Source: Stramenopiles sp. TOSAG23-2 (Eukaryota; Sar). Taken from it: 57,991 bases of DNA. This document shows, one piece after another, positions 1 to 10,052 of this stretch. The number at the start of each line of letters is the position of its first letter. The first letter of the stretch is position 1. The stretch spans positions 1 through 57,991 of the forward strand of contig LT649255.1 of assembly GCA_900128395.1 (NCBI GenBank). The letters run 5' to 3'. Under the pieces are notes generated by a model that saw only the letters and a program-made list of their open reading frames with translations, ran no database searches and was not told the origin of the DNA. Made by a program: the position numbers and the translations under genes.

Positions 1-410
1 TTTTTTACAGTAATGGAAAGGTGCTGGTAATCTTCTTGGGTCTTTGAGTACAGGAAAAGGGAGTAAAACACATGTTATACTAAACCATAGGTACTTAGTA
101 TACGAAAATATCGGGAATATCAAGGGATACCCCCTATTAATATTAAGGTATTTTCCCAAATCATACGGATCTTATCAGGCGTGGGTCATATGATATTTAA
201 ATAAATATAAACACTCCTCTTCACCTCTAACTCTTCTGGTATCATACAATCTATACGTTTTCGTAATACGAAAAATGAAAAACTTTCACATCTCAGCAGT
301 ATATTTACCCTTCCATCTATTTTTATTTGCATTAATCTTCTTGTCGAATATTTCAATATTTTTTTGGTGTTGTATCAATAAACAACAAATTATGTAAACC
401 GACGACTGCC
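1..410. other. left-edge non-coding stretch
   Basis: No recognisable gene. A T-rich tract ending in CAG at 1-10 looks like a splice acceptor. From about 14 to 207 the plus strand stays open for some 64 codons without an ATG, so a terminal exon of a gene lying to the left is possible. The peptide is not one I recognise and the length could arise by chance. Confidence 0.3.
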
Positions 411-556
411 CACACACATATCTGTATACATTTATTGTTCTTGTGTTTCTTTTGCTACAGCACTGTATAATCCCCATGGATCTCACACACATATCTGTAT
501 ACATTTATTGTTCTTGTGTTTCTTTTGCTACAGCACTGTATAATCCCCATGGATCT
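411..556. repeat. 73-bp perfect tandem duplication over a gene end
   Basis: Two head-to-tail copies, 411-483 and 484-556, appear identical. The unit holds the last 17 codons and the stop of the minus-strand GH18-like gene. Translation meets the stop in the 484-556 copy first, so the 411-483 copy is a dead extra 3' end. Confidence 0.9.
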
Positions 557-1914
557 GCTTTAGGGTGTCCAACAGGTAATATCCATTCATCTTTAACAGT
601 GAAATCGCCTTTCAATTGCGCTTCTGTACATGATTCTGTTTTTAAACGTTTTAAATTTGTTTTTAAATAATCAAAGACTGGATCTGGTGGTGTACCTGGT
701 AAGAATTCATTATCAAACCATTTCATTGGTGGATATGTCATTTGATAGGAAAAGGACCACAAACTTGTACCTAAAAATTGCGTTTCATGCTCTTCACTTA
801 AACAAAACAAACCATTTGTTGCTTTCGTAACAGCAGGATCTGTTAAGACTTTCATCCATGCTTCTACATATTGCAACATAGTAGCATTGTTTGTTAATGG
901 TGTGCATGCTGGACCACAACCTTTACCATGCATTGGTACATATTGTTCATATTCATGACAACTTGCACCAATTGGTAAACCAACCGTAAAATGTCCAGTT
1001 TTACCTAATACAGGGCGCATGTATGTAACTTCTTTACGTAATCTGGATTCAAATTCAGCTGGGCTATTGTACATGAAACCACCATCCTCTGGTTTTGGGT
1101 CTAAATCATACCCGGAAAAGACATAGTAACCATTTGCACCTAATACATCCGTGGTAAACTCTAAACTTTGATCATGTGCAAATGTGAAATAAGATACTGT
1201 ACGTCCTTTTGGATGTTTATCATTTTTACAATTAAATTCACCAGTTTCATCTCTTAAATTTGTTGCAACTTGTTTCACATATTTATTTAACGACGTTTTG
1301 TATGGATCACGGTATGGTTCCAAATCAACTTGTAAACCATCTAAATCATCACATGTCTCGCAATTACAATATAAATGTGCCGTATCATTTGCAAGTCGTA
1401 CAATACCAGCATCAGTTAAATTCCTTAAATCTGGGTAAAAATTACCAAATTTACAACCATCATAGTCGTTGTACGTAGCAATTTGTTCCCATCCATCCAT
1501 ACGTGAATCAATTAAAGAAACAATTGATGTTACTTTTTCTTGTTGCTTGTATACGTGTGCTGCTTTTTGATTGTTTGAATCATAATAAATAGAAACATTA
1601 CATGTTTGTCTATCCATTGATGCTGGTGTCCAACAACCTTCTGGTGTACTTTTACCTGCCCAGAATTCAATATCACCACCATATGAATATACAATGTTAA
1701 TTTCACTACCTTCATCTGCATCTTTGTTATATTCTGCAATTTGTGGTGCCCATCCAGCACGATTGCATGATGGTACAACATCGCATGTGGAACTAGTGCA
1801 ATGCAATGGGCCGTACGTGTATGCAGCATTACCATATTTAAACGGTTCCGCTGCATTTGTTTTTGCAATAAATGCAATAATACAAACAATAACTAATAAT
1901 ATTGTTGTTTTCAT
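505..1914 (-). CDS. secreted GH18-like glycosidase candidate
   Basis: The product is about 469 residues. The ATG at 1914 is chosen because it opens directly into a strong signal peptide (MKTTILLVIVCIIAFIAKTNA); an in-frame ATG 17 codons earlier would bury it. A DGLQVDLE motif at residues 192-199 resembles the GH18 chitinase signature DGxDxDxE, keeping the first Asp, the last Asp and the catalytic Glu199 but with Gln for the middle Asp. A strand with a YSYGG motif near residue 76 and the late GTSLWSF segment also suit a GH18 TIM barrel. Around twenty cysteines, several in pairs, fit an extracellular protein. Substrate is unknown; chitin-like glycans are only a family guess. It is transcribed away from the neighbouring dienelactone-hydrolase gene. 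The family call is moderate and the secreted nature is good. Confidence 0.6.
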   Translation of the reverse strand: MKTTILLVIVCIIAFIAKTNAAEPFKYGNAAYTYGPLHCTSSTCDVVPSCNRAGWAPQIAEYNKDADEGSEINIVYSYGGDIEFWAGKSTPEGCWTPASMDRQTCNVSIYYDSNNQKAAHVYKQQEKVTSIVSLIDSRMDGWEQIATYNDYDGCKFGNFYPDLRNLTDAGIVRLANDTAHLYCNCETCDDLDGLQVDLEPYRDPYKTSLNKYVKQVATNLRDETGEFNCKNDKHPKGRTVSYFTFAHDQSLEFTTDVLGANGYYVFSGYDLDPKPEDGGFMYNSPAEFESRLRKEVTYMRPVLGKTGHFTVGLPIGASCHEYEQYVPMHGKGCGPACTPLTNNATMLQYVEAWMKVLTDPAVTKATNGLFCLSEEHETQFLGTSLWSFSYQMTYPPMKWFDNEFLPGTPPDPVFDYLKTNLKRLKTESCTEAQLKGDFTVKDEWILPVGHPKADPWGLYSAVAKETQEQ

Positions 1915-2709
1915 GTTGTTGTTTATTAATGTTTTTATTATCCCTCTCTCTGCGAAACGAAACAAAAAGTAAAAAATAATGAATGAATAAAAGAGTAATA
2001 TATCTATACTATACTAATTGAAATACAATACAAATTTATAGTTTAAAATATATAAAGTGTATGTCTGTATATATATGTAAATGTGATGTATCTCTTCTTT
2101 CAATAAAATATAAATATAGTTTTCTTTATGATGTGCACGTGCATGTGATGAATCGAGTGTGTAGATTCATGTAGTATTATTCTATAGTAATACAATTGTT
2201 TAAATTGTATTACTCGATTTATTTTATATGGAATAACCTTGCCTACCTTTGAGGTTTTGTTGATAAAAAAATAGATGAAATTGTGGTCAAATGCACAAAT
2301 CATTCGATTTTCTGCTGAAAAATTGAAGAAGTGAAAAGAGAAAAGTGAAATACGAAAATACCTATCAAATGTTAATAATTTATAGTTGAAAGGGACTTTA
2401 GAATAATATTAAAAATATCATATTTTCTTTTGCCTTTCGCACCTGTGGTATTAATATAGCATGTAGCATGCGAATATCATTAAAAAAAAATCACTCTTGA
2501 TTATTATATCAACCAAATACCCATCATAGAAATATAGAAATATAGACGACATTAGATATTAGATCATAGATAGATATAGATATAGTGAAAATGAAAATGA
2601 ATATTACACAACATCAATATTTACAGATAACAAAATTTTACGAATAACATAGTCGTCTACAAATACACACACAAAAATATAAGCATAAGCAAGTTTAACA
2701 AATACAAAT
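1915..2709. promoter_or_regulatory. 795-bp divergent intergenic region
   Basis: This lies between two divergently transcribed genes and must hold both promoters. It is AT-rich with TA and GATA-like runs (about 2530-2590). No defined promoter motif, RNA gene or mobile element is visible. Confidence 0.4.
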
Positions 2710-3582
2710 ATGTCCGTGTTTGATATTAAAGAAGAAGCATTTGAAGTCATCATTGATGGTAAAAAATATGTCGGCCATTTAGCCTACCAAGAACTTTCGC
2801 CAAGACCGTTAGTTCTTATATTCCCAAATGTAGCTGGATTGAAAGGGTTTGACCAGCAAAAGGCATATGAAATGGCAGAATTGGGGTACGTTGGTCTTGC
2901 AGTTGATTTGTATGGTGATCATACTATTCCATTCAAAGATCGTGAAGACGCGTTGGGATCAGCCTTGCCGCAAATCTTTGGGTTTATGAATGAATTATTA
3001 TGTGATAAAGTTGAGTTACATAAAAGAATGAAAGCATTTTTGGATGCAGGTTTAGCACATCCTGCGGTGGATACATCACATGGATGGGCTGCTACAGGAT
3101 ATTGTTTTGGTGGAGCATGTGTTGCAGAATTAGTTCGTGGTGGTGATTTTAATCCACGTGGTGTAGTATCATTCCATGGAACCATTGATGCACAACCTAT
3201 GACACTGGATCCCAGTGTTCCTGCACCAGCCATTAAAACAACAGTGCCAGGAAATTATTCTTCCGATACTAGGGTATTAATTGAAAATGGCGAACAAGAT
3301 CCATTTGTACCTGATGCAATGATCAAAGGTTTTCGTGATGAAATGAATGCAAATGAGGTTATGTACACAATTCATAATTATGCACAAGCTGGGCATGCAT
3401 TTGCAATGCCAGATCATGGTCCTGGACCTGGAATCCCTGGAGTTGGATATCAAGAACGAGCACATCGTTATTCCACACTTGCAATGCGTGATTTTTTTCG
3501 TTATGAAGTCTTTCCAAATGTTGGTCAAAGATTAGTTGGGTTAGATCAATTGCATTACCATGGCTCTATTGCTTCGTTGTAA
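2710..3582 (+). CDS. dienelactone hydrolase family protein
   Basis: A 290-residue alpha/beta hydrolase of the DLH family, which hydrolyses esters or lactones by a Cys-His-Asp triad. The nucleophile sits in GYCFGG (Cys132), the acid in GEQDPF (Asp197) and the base in QAGHAFA (His229). An FPN turn near residues 38-40 takes the usual oxyanion-side position. There is no signal peptide or membrane segment, so it should be cytosolic. Length is close to eukaryotic carboxymethylenebutenolidase-like proteins (about 240-290). The ATG at 2710 is the first in the open frame and is preceded by A-rich sequence. The natural substrate cannot be read from the sequence. Confidence 0.9.
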   Translation: MSVFDIKEEAFEVIIDGKKYVGHLAYQELSPRPLVLIFPNVAGLKGFDQQKAYEMAELGYVGLAVDLYGDHTIPFKDREDALGSALPQIFGFMNELLCDKVELHKRMKAFLDAGLAHPAVDTSHGWAATGYCFGGACVAELVRGGDFNPRGVVSFHGTIDAQPMTLDPSVPAPAIKTTVPGNYSSDTRVLIENGEQDPFVPDAMIKGFRDEMNANEVMYTIHNYAQAGHAFAMPDHGPGPGIPGVGYQERAHRYSTLAMRDFFRYEVFPNVGQRLVGLDQLHYHGSIASL

Positions 3583-3817
3583 AAAGATGATATACACGAA
3601 AGTATTAAAAAATGTATATGTGTATATACATGTATATGTATATTATATTAATGAACAAGAAGAAGAAGAACGTGTGGAAATTCTAGTATATTAGTTTTTA
3701 TATTTAATACTCCATGTGATGTCAAGTGTGCATGTACACAAAAGGGTAATATAAAAATGACTATAAACAAAAAAATAATTGAGATATCATAAAGTTTTGA
3801 AATAATATTTTATCATA

Positions 3818-5740
3818 TTGATTTTTGTAAAAATTCTAAAAAAATCATATATTTTATCAATATCGTTGAAGAAAAATTCAAGTGTATTGTACATAGATGT
3901 GGAGCAAGAAAATACAGGCGATCGATGGCGTGGTGAATTTAGTGCGAAATACATCGAGCAAATCACACAAAAAACTGGTAATTTTAAACGTTTTGTAGTA
4001 TTTGCTAAAATGTTAACAGTTGCGTTAGGACAAAAAAGTGAAACAGTATTTGTTGATTTATTAACATATAATGATTTGGAAATGTTGAAAAGTCGCAAAA
4101 CGGGGAAAGGAAATAATATATCTGTCAACGCATCGTTTGGCAGCAATCGTAGCAGCAGCAATAACAAGAAGCGTTATTTAATATTGACCTATGCCGTCGA
4201 ATTTGACCGTGTTCATTACCCGTTACCTTTGGCATTTGAAAAAGAACCAGACGTTGAGTCTTTAAAACGTACAGTGCAACGTTTACGAAAAGATATAGCA
4301 AGGAAAGATAAGATGATGAATGGTACTGCGAAAAAATCTTCCACTGCTGCTAATAATAATAGCAATAATATCATGATGGAAGATTATGAAGGGGATGGCA
4401 ATACAACTGTTATTATTGCAATGAGGGAAGAGTTAGATGCATTACGAAAACAAAATAAAAGATTAAAAAATAGTTCCAAAACTACGACAAATGCACAATA
4501 CGAACGTTTAAAAGAAGATTCAACGTTGGAGATCAAACGTCTTCGTAAAGAATGCAAATCGTTACAAACGCAATTAAATTTAGTTGCAGATGATCGTGAT
4601 AGAATGCGTGGTAGATCAGCTGCTCAAAGTTTGAACCAAAGAAGCAACAACGATGTATCAAGGCAATTAAAGATTGTATCGAAAAAATTAAGAAATGTTG
4701 AAAAAGCATTAGATTCGGAAAAAGCTCAACATAATCGTACGAAACAAAAAGCGCAGAAATATGCGAACAAAGCAAAGGCGGAAGTTAGCCGTTTAAAAGA
4801 TCAAATTAAATCAATGCGAATACAAATACGCGATTTGAAAATATCAAACAAACGCCGTGCAATGGTTTCACGTAGTCCTGGTAATAGAAGTGTTAGAAGT
4901 GTTAGTAGTAACAGAAGCAGAGGTAGAAGTTCAAATATTAACAATAGATCACGCACTTCCATTCGTACGAGTAATTCAAGTATACGTAGCCGTTCCTCGT
5001 TTGGTAGCAGTGCAAGCCGTTCCAGATCTCCTAATATATCTACTAGATCAAGACGAAGCAATAATACATCAGGAAATGTTAGGAAGAAAAGAGTAGTTAA
5101 GAAAAAACCTGCTAATACATCTACTACAACTAGAAGAACAAGGAAAACAACACGTACTCGAGTGAATGTATCAAATAACTCCAACCTGTCCACCGGAAGC
5201 AGAGGTAGTATTCGTAGCAATCGCAGCAATCGCTCGACACGCTCTACAAATAGTGTTAGAAACCGAAGAAAACCATCTCCATACAATAGTGGTTATTCAT
5301 CAGCCGCATCTCAATCAAGTGTTGAAAGTGGAAAAAGAACAAGAATAGCAAAGCGAAAAGTTAGGAAGAAGAAGAAATCTACAGCAAAAACGACAAAACG
5401 TAGAATTACAAATACAAGAAGTCCATCTGCAGAGAGGAGAAAAAAGGAAATGTTACAACGTGATAGAATGACCGTACCGACTAATAATAGTAAGAGGAAA
5501 GCCAATAATAAAACGAAAGCACGGCCACCACTATCATCATCATCAAGTATTAGTAATATTAATGTACCACCAGCACCACAAAGCAAACAACCATCCATCA
5601 TGAAACCACCTGAAAGTCCAGGATTAAACGATACTTCCTTTGATGCCAATACGGAAATGGCTGATATTGATAGACGTTTAAATGCATTACAAGATTTTTT
5701 AAAAGAAGCGAAAAATGGAAATATTAATGTGGAGGAGTAA
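3818..5740 (+). CDS. CCDC61: CCDC61/VFL3-like basal-body protein, 5' end unresolved
   Basis: CCDC61 (VFL3 in Chlamydomonas) organises centriole and basal-body fibres; it has a SAS-6-like head and a coiled coil. The head is clear: DRWRGEF, ITQKTGNFKRF, DLLTYNDLE, and KRYLILTYAVEFDRVHYPLPL aligns with the end of the head. A coiled coil follows (about residues 145-345), then an Arg/Ser-rich basic linker, and finally a conserved tail, MADIDRRLNALQDFLKEA, as in animal CCDC61. The open frame has no ATG before the head: a stop lies at 3803-3805 and the frame opens at a TTG at 3818. The true start is therefore probably in an upstream exon spliced near 3869, where the frame first aligns well with the family. 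The first 20-30 residues are missing from this model. Confidence 0.85.
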   Translation: MIFVKILKKSYILSISLKKNSSVLYIDVEQENTGDRWRGEFSAKYIEQITQKTGNFKRFVVFAKMLTVALGQKSETVFVDLLTYNDLEMLKSRKTGKGNNISVNASFGSNRSSSNNKKRYLILTYAVEFDRVHYPLPLAFEKEPDVESLKRTVQRLRKDIARKDKMMNGTAKKSSTAANNNSNNIMMEDYEGDGNTTVIIAMREELDALRKQNKRLKNSSKTTTNAQYERLKEDSTLEIKRLRKECKSLQTQLNLVADDRDRMRGRSAAQSLNQRSNNDVSRQLKIVSKKLRNVEKALDSEKAQHNRTKQKAQKYANKAKAEVSRLKDQIKSMRIQIRDLKISNKRRAMVSRSPGNRSVRSVSSNRSRGRSSNINNRSRTSIRTSNSSIRSRSSFGSSASRSRSPNISTRSRRSNNTSGNVRKKRVVKKKPANTSTTTRRTRKTTRTRVNVSNNSNLSTGSRGSIRSNRSNRSTRSTNSVRNRRKPSPYNSGYSSAASQSSVESGKRTRIAKRKVRKKKKSTAKTTKRRITNTRSPSAERRKKEMLQRDRMTVPTNNSKRKANNKTKARPPLSSSSSISNINVPPAPQSKQPSIMKPPESPGLNDTSFDANTEMADIDRRLNALQDFLKEAKNGNINVEE

Positions 5741-5861
5741 AGAAAAGAAGATGAAGTGTGTATGTGTACGTTTAAATGCATTACAAGATTTTTTAAAAGA
5801 AGCGAAAAATGGAAATATTAATGTGGAGGAGTAAAGAAAAGAAGATGAAGTGTGTATGTGT
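5674..5861. repeat. 94-bp tandem duplication at the CCDC61 3' end
   Basis: Copies 5674-5767 and 5768-5861 appear identical. The unit contains the last 22 codons and stop of the CCDC61 gene plus 3' UTR. The first copy supplies the real stop. Confidence 0.9.
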
Positions 5862-6518
5862 GTTTAATTATTTCGTATTTTTAGAGTGTGCGGGGAGCAA
5901 AATATTTAAAAAAAAAGAGAGATTTGGTATAACAATAATTTAAATAATATATTATTACGAAAAATATATAAAAGTACACCCCGTCTTTTAATTTTATTTC
6001 TACTTGTGTGATTAATTCCTTTACGGCTCTCAAAAGAATAACTTAACCACAAGCCCAATATTAATATATCTATGCATATCGATCTCACAATATGTGTCAA
6101 TAACTCCCGAAACAGGAATTACCGATATGAGGTATTTTATAAATTTTAGTTGTTTTATCAATTTATATTATATTTCTTATATTAACTACGTACATTTTTT
6201 CTTCATTTTATACAAACGTTTGTACACATTTTAAATTAACATATATATATACATAAAATGTTTAAACACAGTGTCATCAGTATCGCATGTGTGGCAGGTA
6301 TTTCACTTTTATTACGAGTATTATTTTCGTGAAAACTTTTATATATATATGTCAATAATTTTGTATAGTGTCTAATGCATAATTTTAATCAGTATCGCAT
6401 GTGTGGCAGGTATTTCACTTTTATTACGAGTATTATTTTCGTGAAAACTTTTATATATATATGTCAATAATTTTGTATAGTGTCTAATGCATAATTTTAT
6501 TTTTTTACATTTTACTTT
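5862..6518. other. intergenic AT-rich gap with a 112-bp duplication
   Basis: No gene recognised. Within it, 6277-6388 and 6389-6500 form another direct duplication, identical by eye, just before the stop of the next minus-strand gene. Confidence 0.6.
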
Positions 6519-7025
6519 TTATTTTCTTGCATATGCACCTCTTACACTAGCAATTTTTAAACTAGTTTGATTAGCAATGACTTTATTCACTTTTGATGTA
6601 GCATTGCGGTCAACATAATTATTCCATCCTTCGTTATTAAATTTATCATTTGCTCGTTTAACTTTTTCGTTTACAACAGCCATTTTTTTATTTGCGTCGT
6701 TGATATCTAAGTGTCGAACCATACTATCTGAAACTTTTTCAAATTCTGCACGATTTTTCATACAATTTAATTTCCGTTCATTATAATCGTCTATAGCTTG
6801 TTGTGTTGCATAGCCAGGCCACAAGTTTGGATCTCCAGGCCATTTATCACTATTTATTTGCACTTCACATTGACCTTTTCTGTGTGTTTCTTTTCCCCAT
6901 GGTGGTGTATTATCCCACGCATCATTGTAAAACTCTATTGCACCCACTAATTTTTCATGTTGTTCACCCGTCCTCACTTCATTCCACCAATCTGGACAAG
7001 TTGCTTTTGTACCAAAATTCGACAT
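6519..7025 (-). CDS. hypothetical protein, 168 aa
   Basis: Not recognised. The product is hydrophilic and Trp-rich in the first half (PDWWNEVRTGEQ, AWDNTPPWGKE, DKWPGDPNLWPGY), with four cysteines, followed by a Lys/Asn-rich probable helix (residues about 95-150). There is no signal peptide or membrane span. The Trp/Pro/Gly-rich front and helical back resemble small structural or flagellar-associated proteins, but this is only an impression. The ATG at 7025 is the only early start. Coding composition is like its neighbours. Its 5' end is duplicated upstream. Confidence 0.6.
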   Translation of the reverse strand: MSNFGTKATCPDWWNEVRTGEQHEKLVGAIEFYNDAWDNTPPWGKETHRKGQCEVQINSDKWPGDPNLWPGYATQQAIDDYNERKLNCMKNRAEFEKVSDSMVRHLDINDANKKMAVVNEKVKRANDKFNNEGWNNYVDRNATSKVNKVIANQTSLKIASVRGAYARK

Positions 7026-7038
7026 ATTTCTATTATAT

Positions 7039-7070
<32 letters not shown>

Positions 7071-7156
7071 AACCTTTTAATTTGTATACACACATGCATA
7101 CCCACCAATCTGGACAAGTTGCTTTTGTACCAAAATTCGACATATTTCTATTATAT

Positions 7157-7188
<32 letters not shown>

Positions 7189-7219
7189 AACCTTTTAATT
7201 TGTATACACACATGCATAC
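6984..7219. repeat. 118-bp duplication of the hypothetical gene's 5' end
   Basis: Copies 6984-7101 and 7102-7219 match across the first 14 codons, the ATG, a (TA)n tract and a (CA)n tract. The outer copy, 7102-7219, carries an ATG that reads out of the gene after 14 codons and is a decoy 5' end. Confidence 0.9.
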
Positions 7220-7502
7220 ATACTATATCTATGAACTGTTACTTTCCTTTGATTATTATTGTTGTGCACTTGCCAGGCTTGCCAGCTTGTGTTAGTGTTT
7301 TTGTTGTATAATAAAAAGTAGTAATAATTAATAGACTAGTACCTGGTATAGTACTAGTGAGTAGTAAGTAATATGCCTGGTGCCTGGTATGTACTATAAG
7401 TTAAACACTGTGATCATACTGTTGTGTATATTAAAATGAGGGTGTATTTAAGGTATAATATTCCGTGCTGTGTACAGCCTAATCATATACCATCACATAT
7501 GA

Positions 7503-8111
7503 CAGAGCTGCCAACGTTAGCTAACGTTAGTTAACGTTCAAAGTGCCAAAAAGCAACGACCCACAACGACCCCTAACGACCCCTAACGACCCCTAATAAC
7601 CCCTGAGTATGTAAGGTAAATTTTTGGCAAAAGGTAAAACGTATTTTAATTGACCAAATTCGGCTATTTTTCTCCCCTATGCGGGGTCGTTTTATAAATC
7701 CACCTTATATTTGTATACTAATATGTAAAGTTAAATTTTAGAGATCTTTACCTTATGTAAAAATCGCAAAATAATTTATATGATCTTAGTGCTATTTTAA
7801 TCCAAATATAAAAAAAATATCTTTTCATGAAAATGATTTTATAACTATGAATAAATTAATTATGTGGAAATGTTTTAAGGTTTTAGATATTTTTCAATTT
7901 TTTCTGGAATTTCCGTTTTGGAGGTTAGGGGTCGTTAGGGATCGTTACCGGCTATTTATATTAAGGGTCGTTTTGAGTCGTTTGGGGTCGTTTGGGGTCG
8001 TTTAAAAATAATACAGGTAAATATCATGGGGGTCGTTTGCAGACAACGAACGACCCCCATTTGGAAAAAGCAACATCCTAACGTCAAAATGTGCTAACGT
8101 TGGCAGCTCTG
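7503..8111. mobile_element. 609-bp hAT-type non-autonomous DNA transposon (MITE)
   Basis: Both ends carry the same 19-bp terminal inverted repeat starting CAGAGCTGCC (7503-7521 and its complement at 8093-8111). The element is flanked by a perfect 8-bp target-site duplication, ACATATGA, at 7495-7502 and 8112-8119. A CAGAG-type terminus and an 8-bp duplication are the hallmarks of hAT elements. Inside each end are subterminal repeats of a CGACCCCTAA-like decamer (about 7556-7605) and their inverted, degenerate partners GGGGTCGTT (about 7920-8035), a usual arrangement for hAT transposase binding. No transposase is encoded, so it would need a partner element. Confidence 0.88.
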
Positions 8112-8326
8112 ACATATGAACTTCACATTTATTACACTTATCCGTTTTCAATCCCCCGCTCTTAATTCTTCCATCATTCATCAAAAAAGATCCATTTGGA
8201 AAAAGCAACATCCTAACGTCAAAATGTGCTAACGTTGGCAGCTCTGACATATGAACTTCACATTTATTACACTTATCCGTTTTCAATCCCCCGCTCTTAA
8301 TTCTTCCATCATTCATCAAAAAAGAT
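8057..8326. repeat. 135-bp duplication including the transposon right end
   Basis: Copies 8057-8191 and 8192-8326 look identical. The unit spans the right terminal repeat of the hAT element, its target-site duplication and about 70 bp of flank. The duplication therefore arose after the transposon inserted (or in assembly). Confidence 0.9.
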
Positions 8327-8456
8327 AGAAAAAAAAGAAAATGAATAAAATCCAAAATGGATAAATCGATGTAAGGAATGGAAGATACTTATACTAAATA
8401 TATAAAGTTGGACATACATTACAAATATCCAAAATAATACCACAATAAGCAAGAAA

Positions 8457-9623
8457 ATGTCTGCGCGCCTGTCGAATACACAAAATTCTGCACGCGATTC
8501 TGCACGTTTAGCACGTTCAACATCCGTACCAGCATTTTCATCACGTGGTGCACAATTATCAGCTAGATATTCTGCTAGAAAATCTGCACGGCAACAAAAA
8601 TCAGCACGTAGTAATAAAAGTTTGACACTTCAAAATTCTGCACGAAGTTCGTTAAATACAACAAGGAGTGCTTCGTTGCGTGTAACATTAGGTTACACGG
8701 AGCGTAGGCCAAATGGCCAGAAACCCGCCGAAATTGATCCATTATGGTGGTATAATCCACAAAGGAGTAAAAAAGCACCATTGAAATCAACATTTATTGA
8801 TCCAGATCAAACAGCAAAATTAAATAATCATAAAACGAGGACCCAATTAAAACGCACAATACGACAAAGCACGATACCACACATTTCGTACGATATTGAT
8901 GGAGATGGGGTTGTAAATCAAAGCGATATGCAAGTAGCAAGATGGATCGATGTAAATGGTAAAGGTACACTAACATATGATGAACGTGAAGAAGGTCAAC
9001 AATTATTAGCAAAACATTTTTTAGAATATAATAAAGGACAAAGATGGCTAAAACATGTTGCACCACAATTTTGTGGAGACGATATCCAACAAGCAGCATT
9101 GGATGTTGCAAATTCAAAAGATTTTGCACGTACTATGTTTATGTTACGCCAAGCATCTAAGCCAGGTAATGGACGTGCCGGCAGAGGTGCAATGGCATGT
9201 TTAGATGAAGCATATAAGAATGGATGGGGTCCATCACCAGGCGATAATGATCCATTAGTAAAAACTTTAGTACCAACAGCACGTGGTACAGGCGGTATGA
9301 GACGTGCAAAAAGTCGCAGCGAGTTATTTAAAAGTAGGAAAGATGGTAATTTAAAATTAGCATCAACATATGAACCATATAAAGGCGATGTTCCTGATAG
9401 TAAATTCCGTCGTGTTACTTTAATGACATCTCCAAAAGCGTGGAATCGAACTAATAATACAACAAAGCAACTATGTTCAAGCATTTATCAAGCAGAGAAA
9501 AATATTTTATTACAGAAAACATTGGAACAAAATGGAAATAAAGAATTGGAAACATCAACTGCAAGAGAGAGAAGATTAAGACCAAAAATACATATTAAAT
9601 TTCCAGAACCAGAAGTCGGTTAA
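8457..9623 (+). CDS. EF-hand protein with N-terminal Ser-Ala-Arg repeats
   Basis: The product is 388 residues. The first 75 residues are a basic low-complexity region with ten or so SAR triplets (NSARDSARLAR, LSARYSARKSAR), likely disordered and possibly a microtubule- or acid-binding surface. A pair of EF-hand calcium loops follows: D146-D157 (DIDGDGVVNQSD) and D165-E176 (DVNGKGTLTYDE), each with the expected Asp/Asn/Gly ligands. The remainder is basic with no family I can name. Many flagellar-associated EF-hand proteins have a similar plan, which would suit an organism that keeps CCDC61; that is inference. The ATG at 8457 follows an A-rich leader and is the first in frame. Confidence 0.8.
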   Translation: MSARLSNTQNSARDSARLARSTSVPAFSSRGAQLSARYSARKSARQQKSARSNKSLTLQNSARSSLNTTRSASLRVTLGYTERRPNGQKPAEIDPLWWYNPQRSKKAPLKSTFIDPDQTAKLNNHKTRTQLKRTIRQSTIPHISYDIDGDGVVNQSDMQVARWIDVNGKGTLTYDEREEGQQLLAKHFLEYNKGQRWLKHVAPQFCGDDIQQAALDVANSKDFARTMFMLRQASKPGNGRAGRGAMACLDEAYKNGWGPSPGDNDPLVKTLVPTARGTGGMRRAKSRSELFKSRKDGNLKLASTYEPYKGDVPDSKFRRVTLMTSPKAWNRTNNTTKQLCSSIYQAEKNILLQKTLEQNGNKELETSTARERRLRPKIHIKFPEPEVG

Positions 9624-10052
9624 AAATTTTATAATATAATATGTATTTTTGTGTGCGTGTATAATATATATATATTATACGAGTATATGCGTGTAATTAA
9701 ATTGAGATGAAAGTGTAATTTTTCTCAAAACAAATTGTGTAAAAAAAATATTCGTATGATATGATAAAATTTTTATTATTTAAAAAATTACGAATATAAT
9801 AAAAAAAAATATTTATTTTGATTTAATATTAAAATTATCAAATGCCCATAATATTTTTATCAACATTCATTTAATCATTTGTAATAAATATATTACATTC
9901 ACAATTAAATAATTTTTTTTAAAAAAAATAAATTTTACTAAGATCAATGATTATGAGATATACGACGCGTATCATATAAAAAATAAATACACTCTCCTCC
10001 TTTCTTAATCCTTTTAAAGACACACGATGTATGCATTAATACTTCGTAATAT
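9624..10052. other. intergenic gap between convergent genes
   Basis: Very AT-rich 3' flanks of two convergent genes. TA runs are visible at 9661-9680. Nothing else is recognised. Confidence 0.5.

Noticed and set aside
4801-5286. Leu-rich minus-strand protein opposite CCDC61
   Set aside because: It mirrors the Arg/Ser-rich coiled-coil codons on the plus strand; composition is an artefact of the reverse complement.
7556-7605. Telomere-like CCCTAA repeats
   Set aside because: The unit is a decamer with CGACCCCTAA and lies at the subterminal position of a hAT element with an inverted partner at the other end; it is transposon sequence, not telomere.
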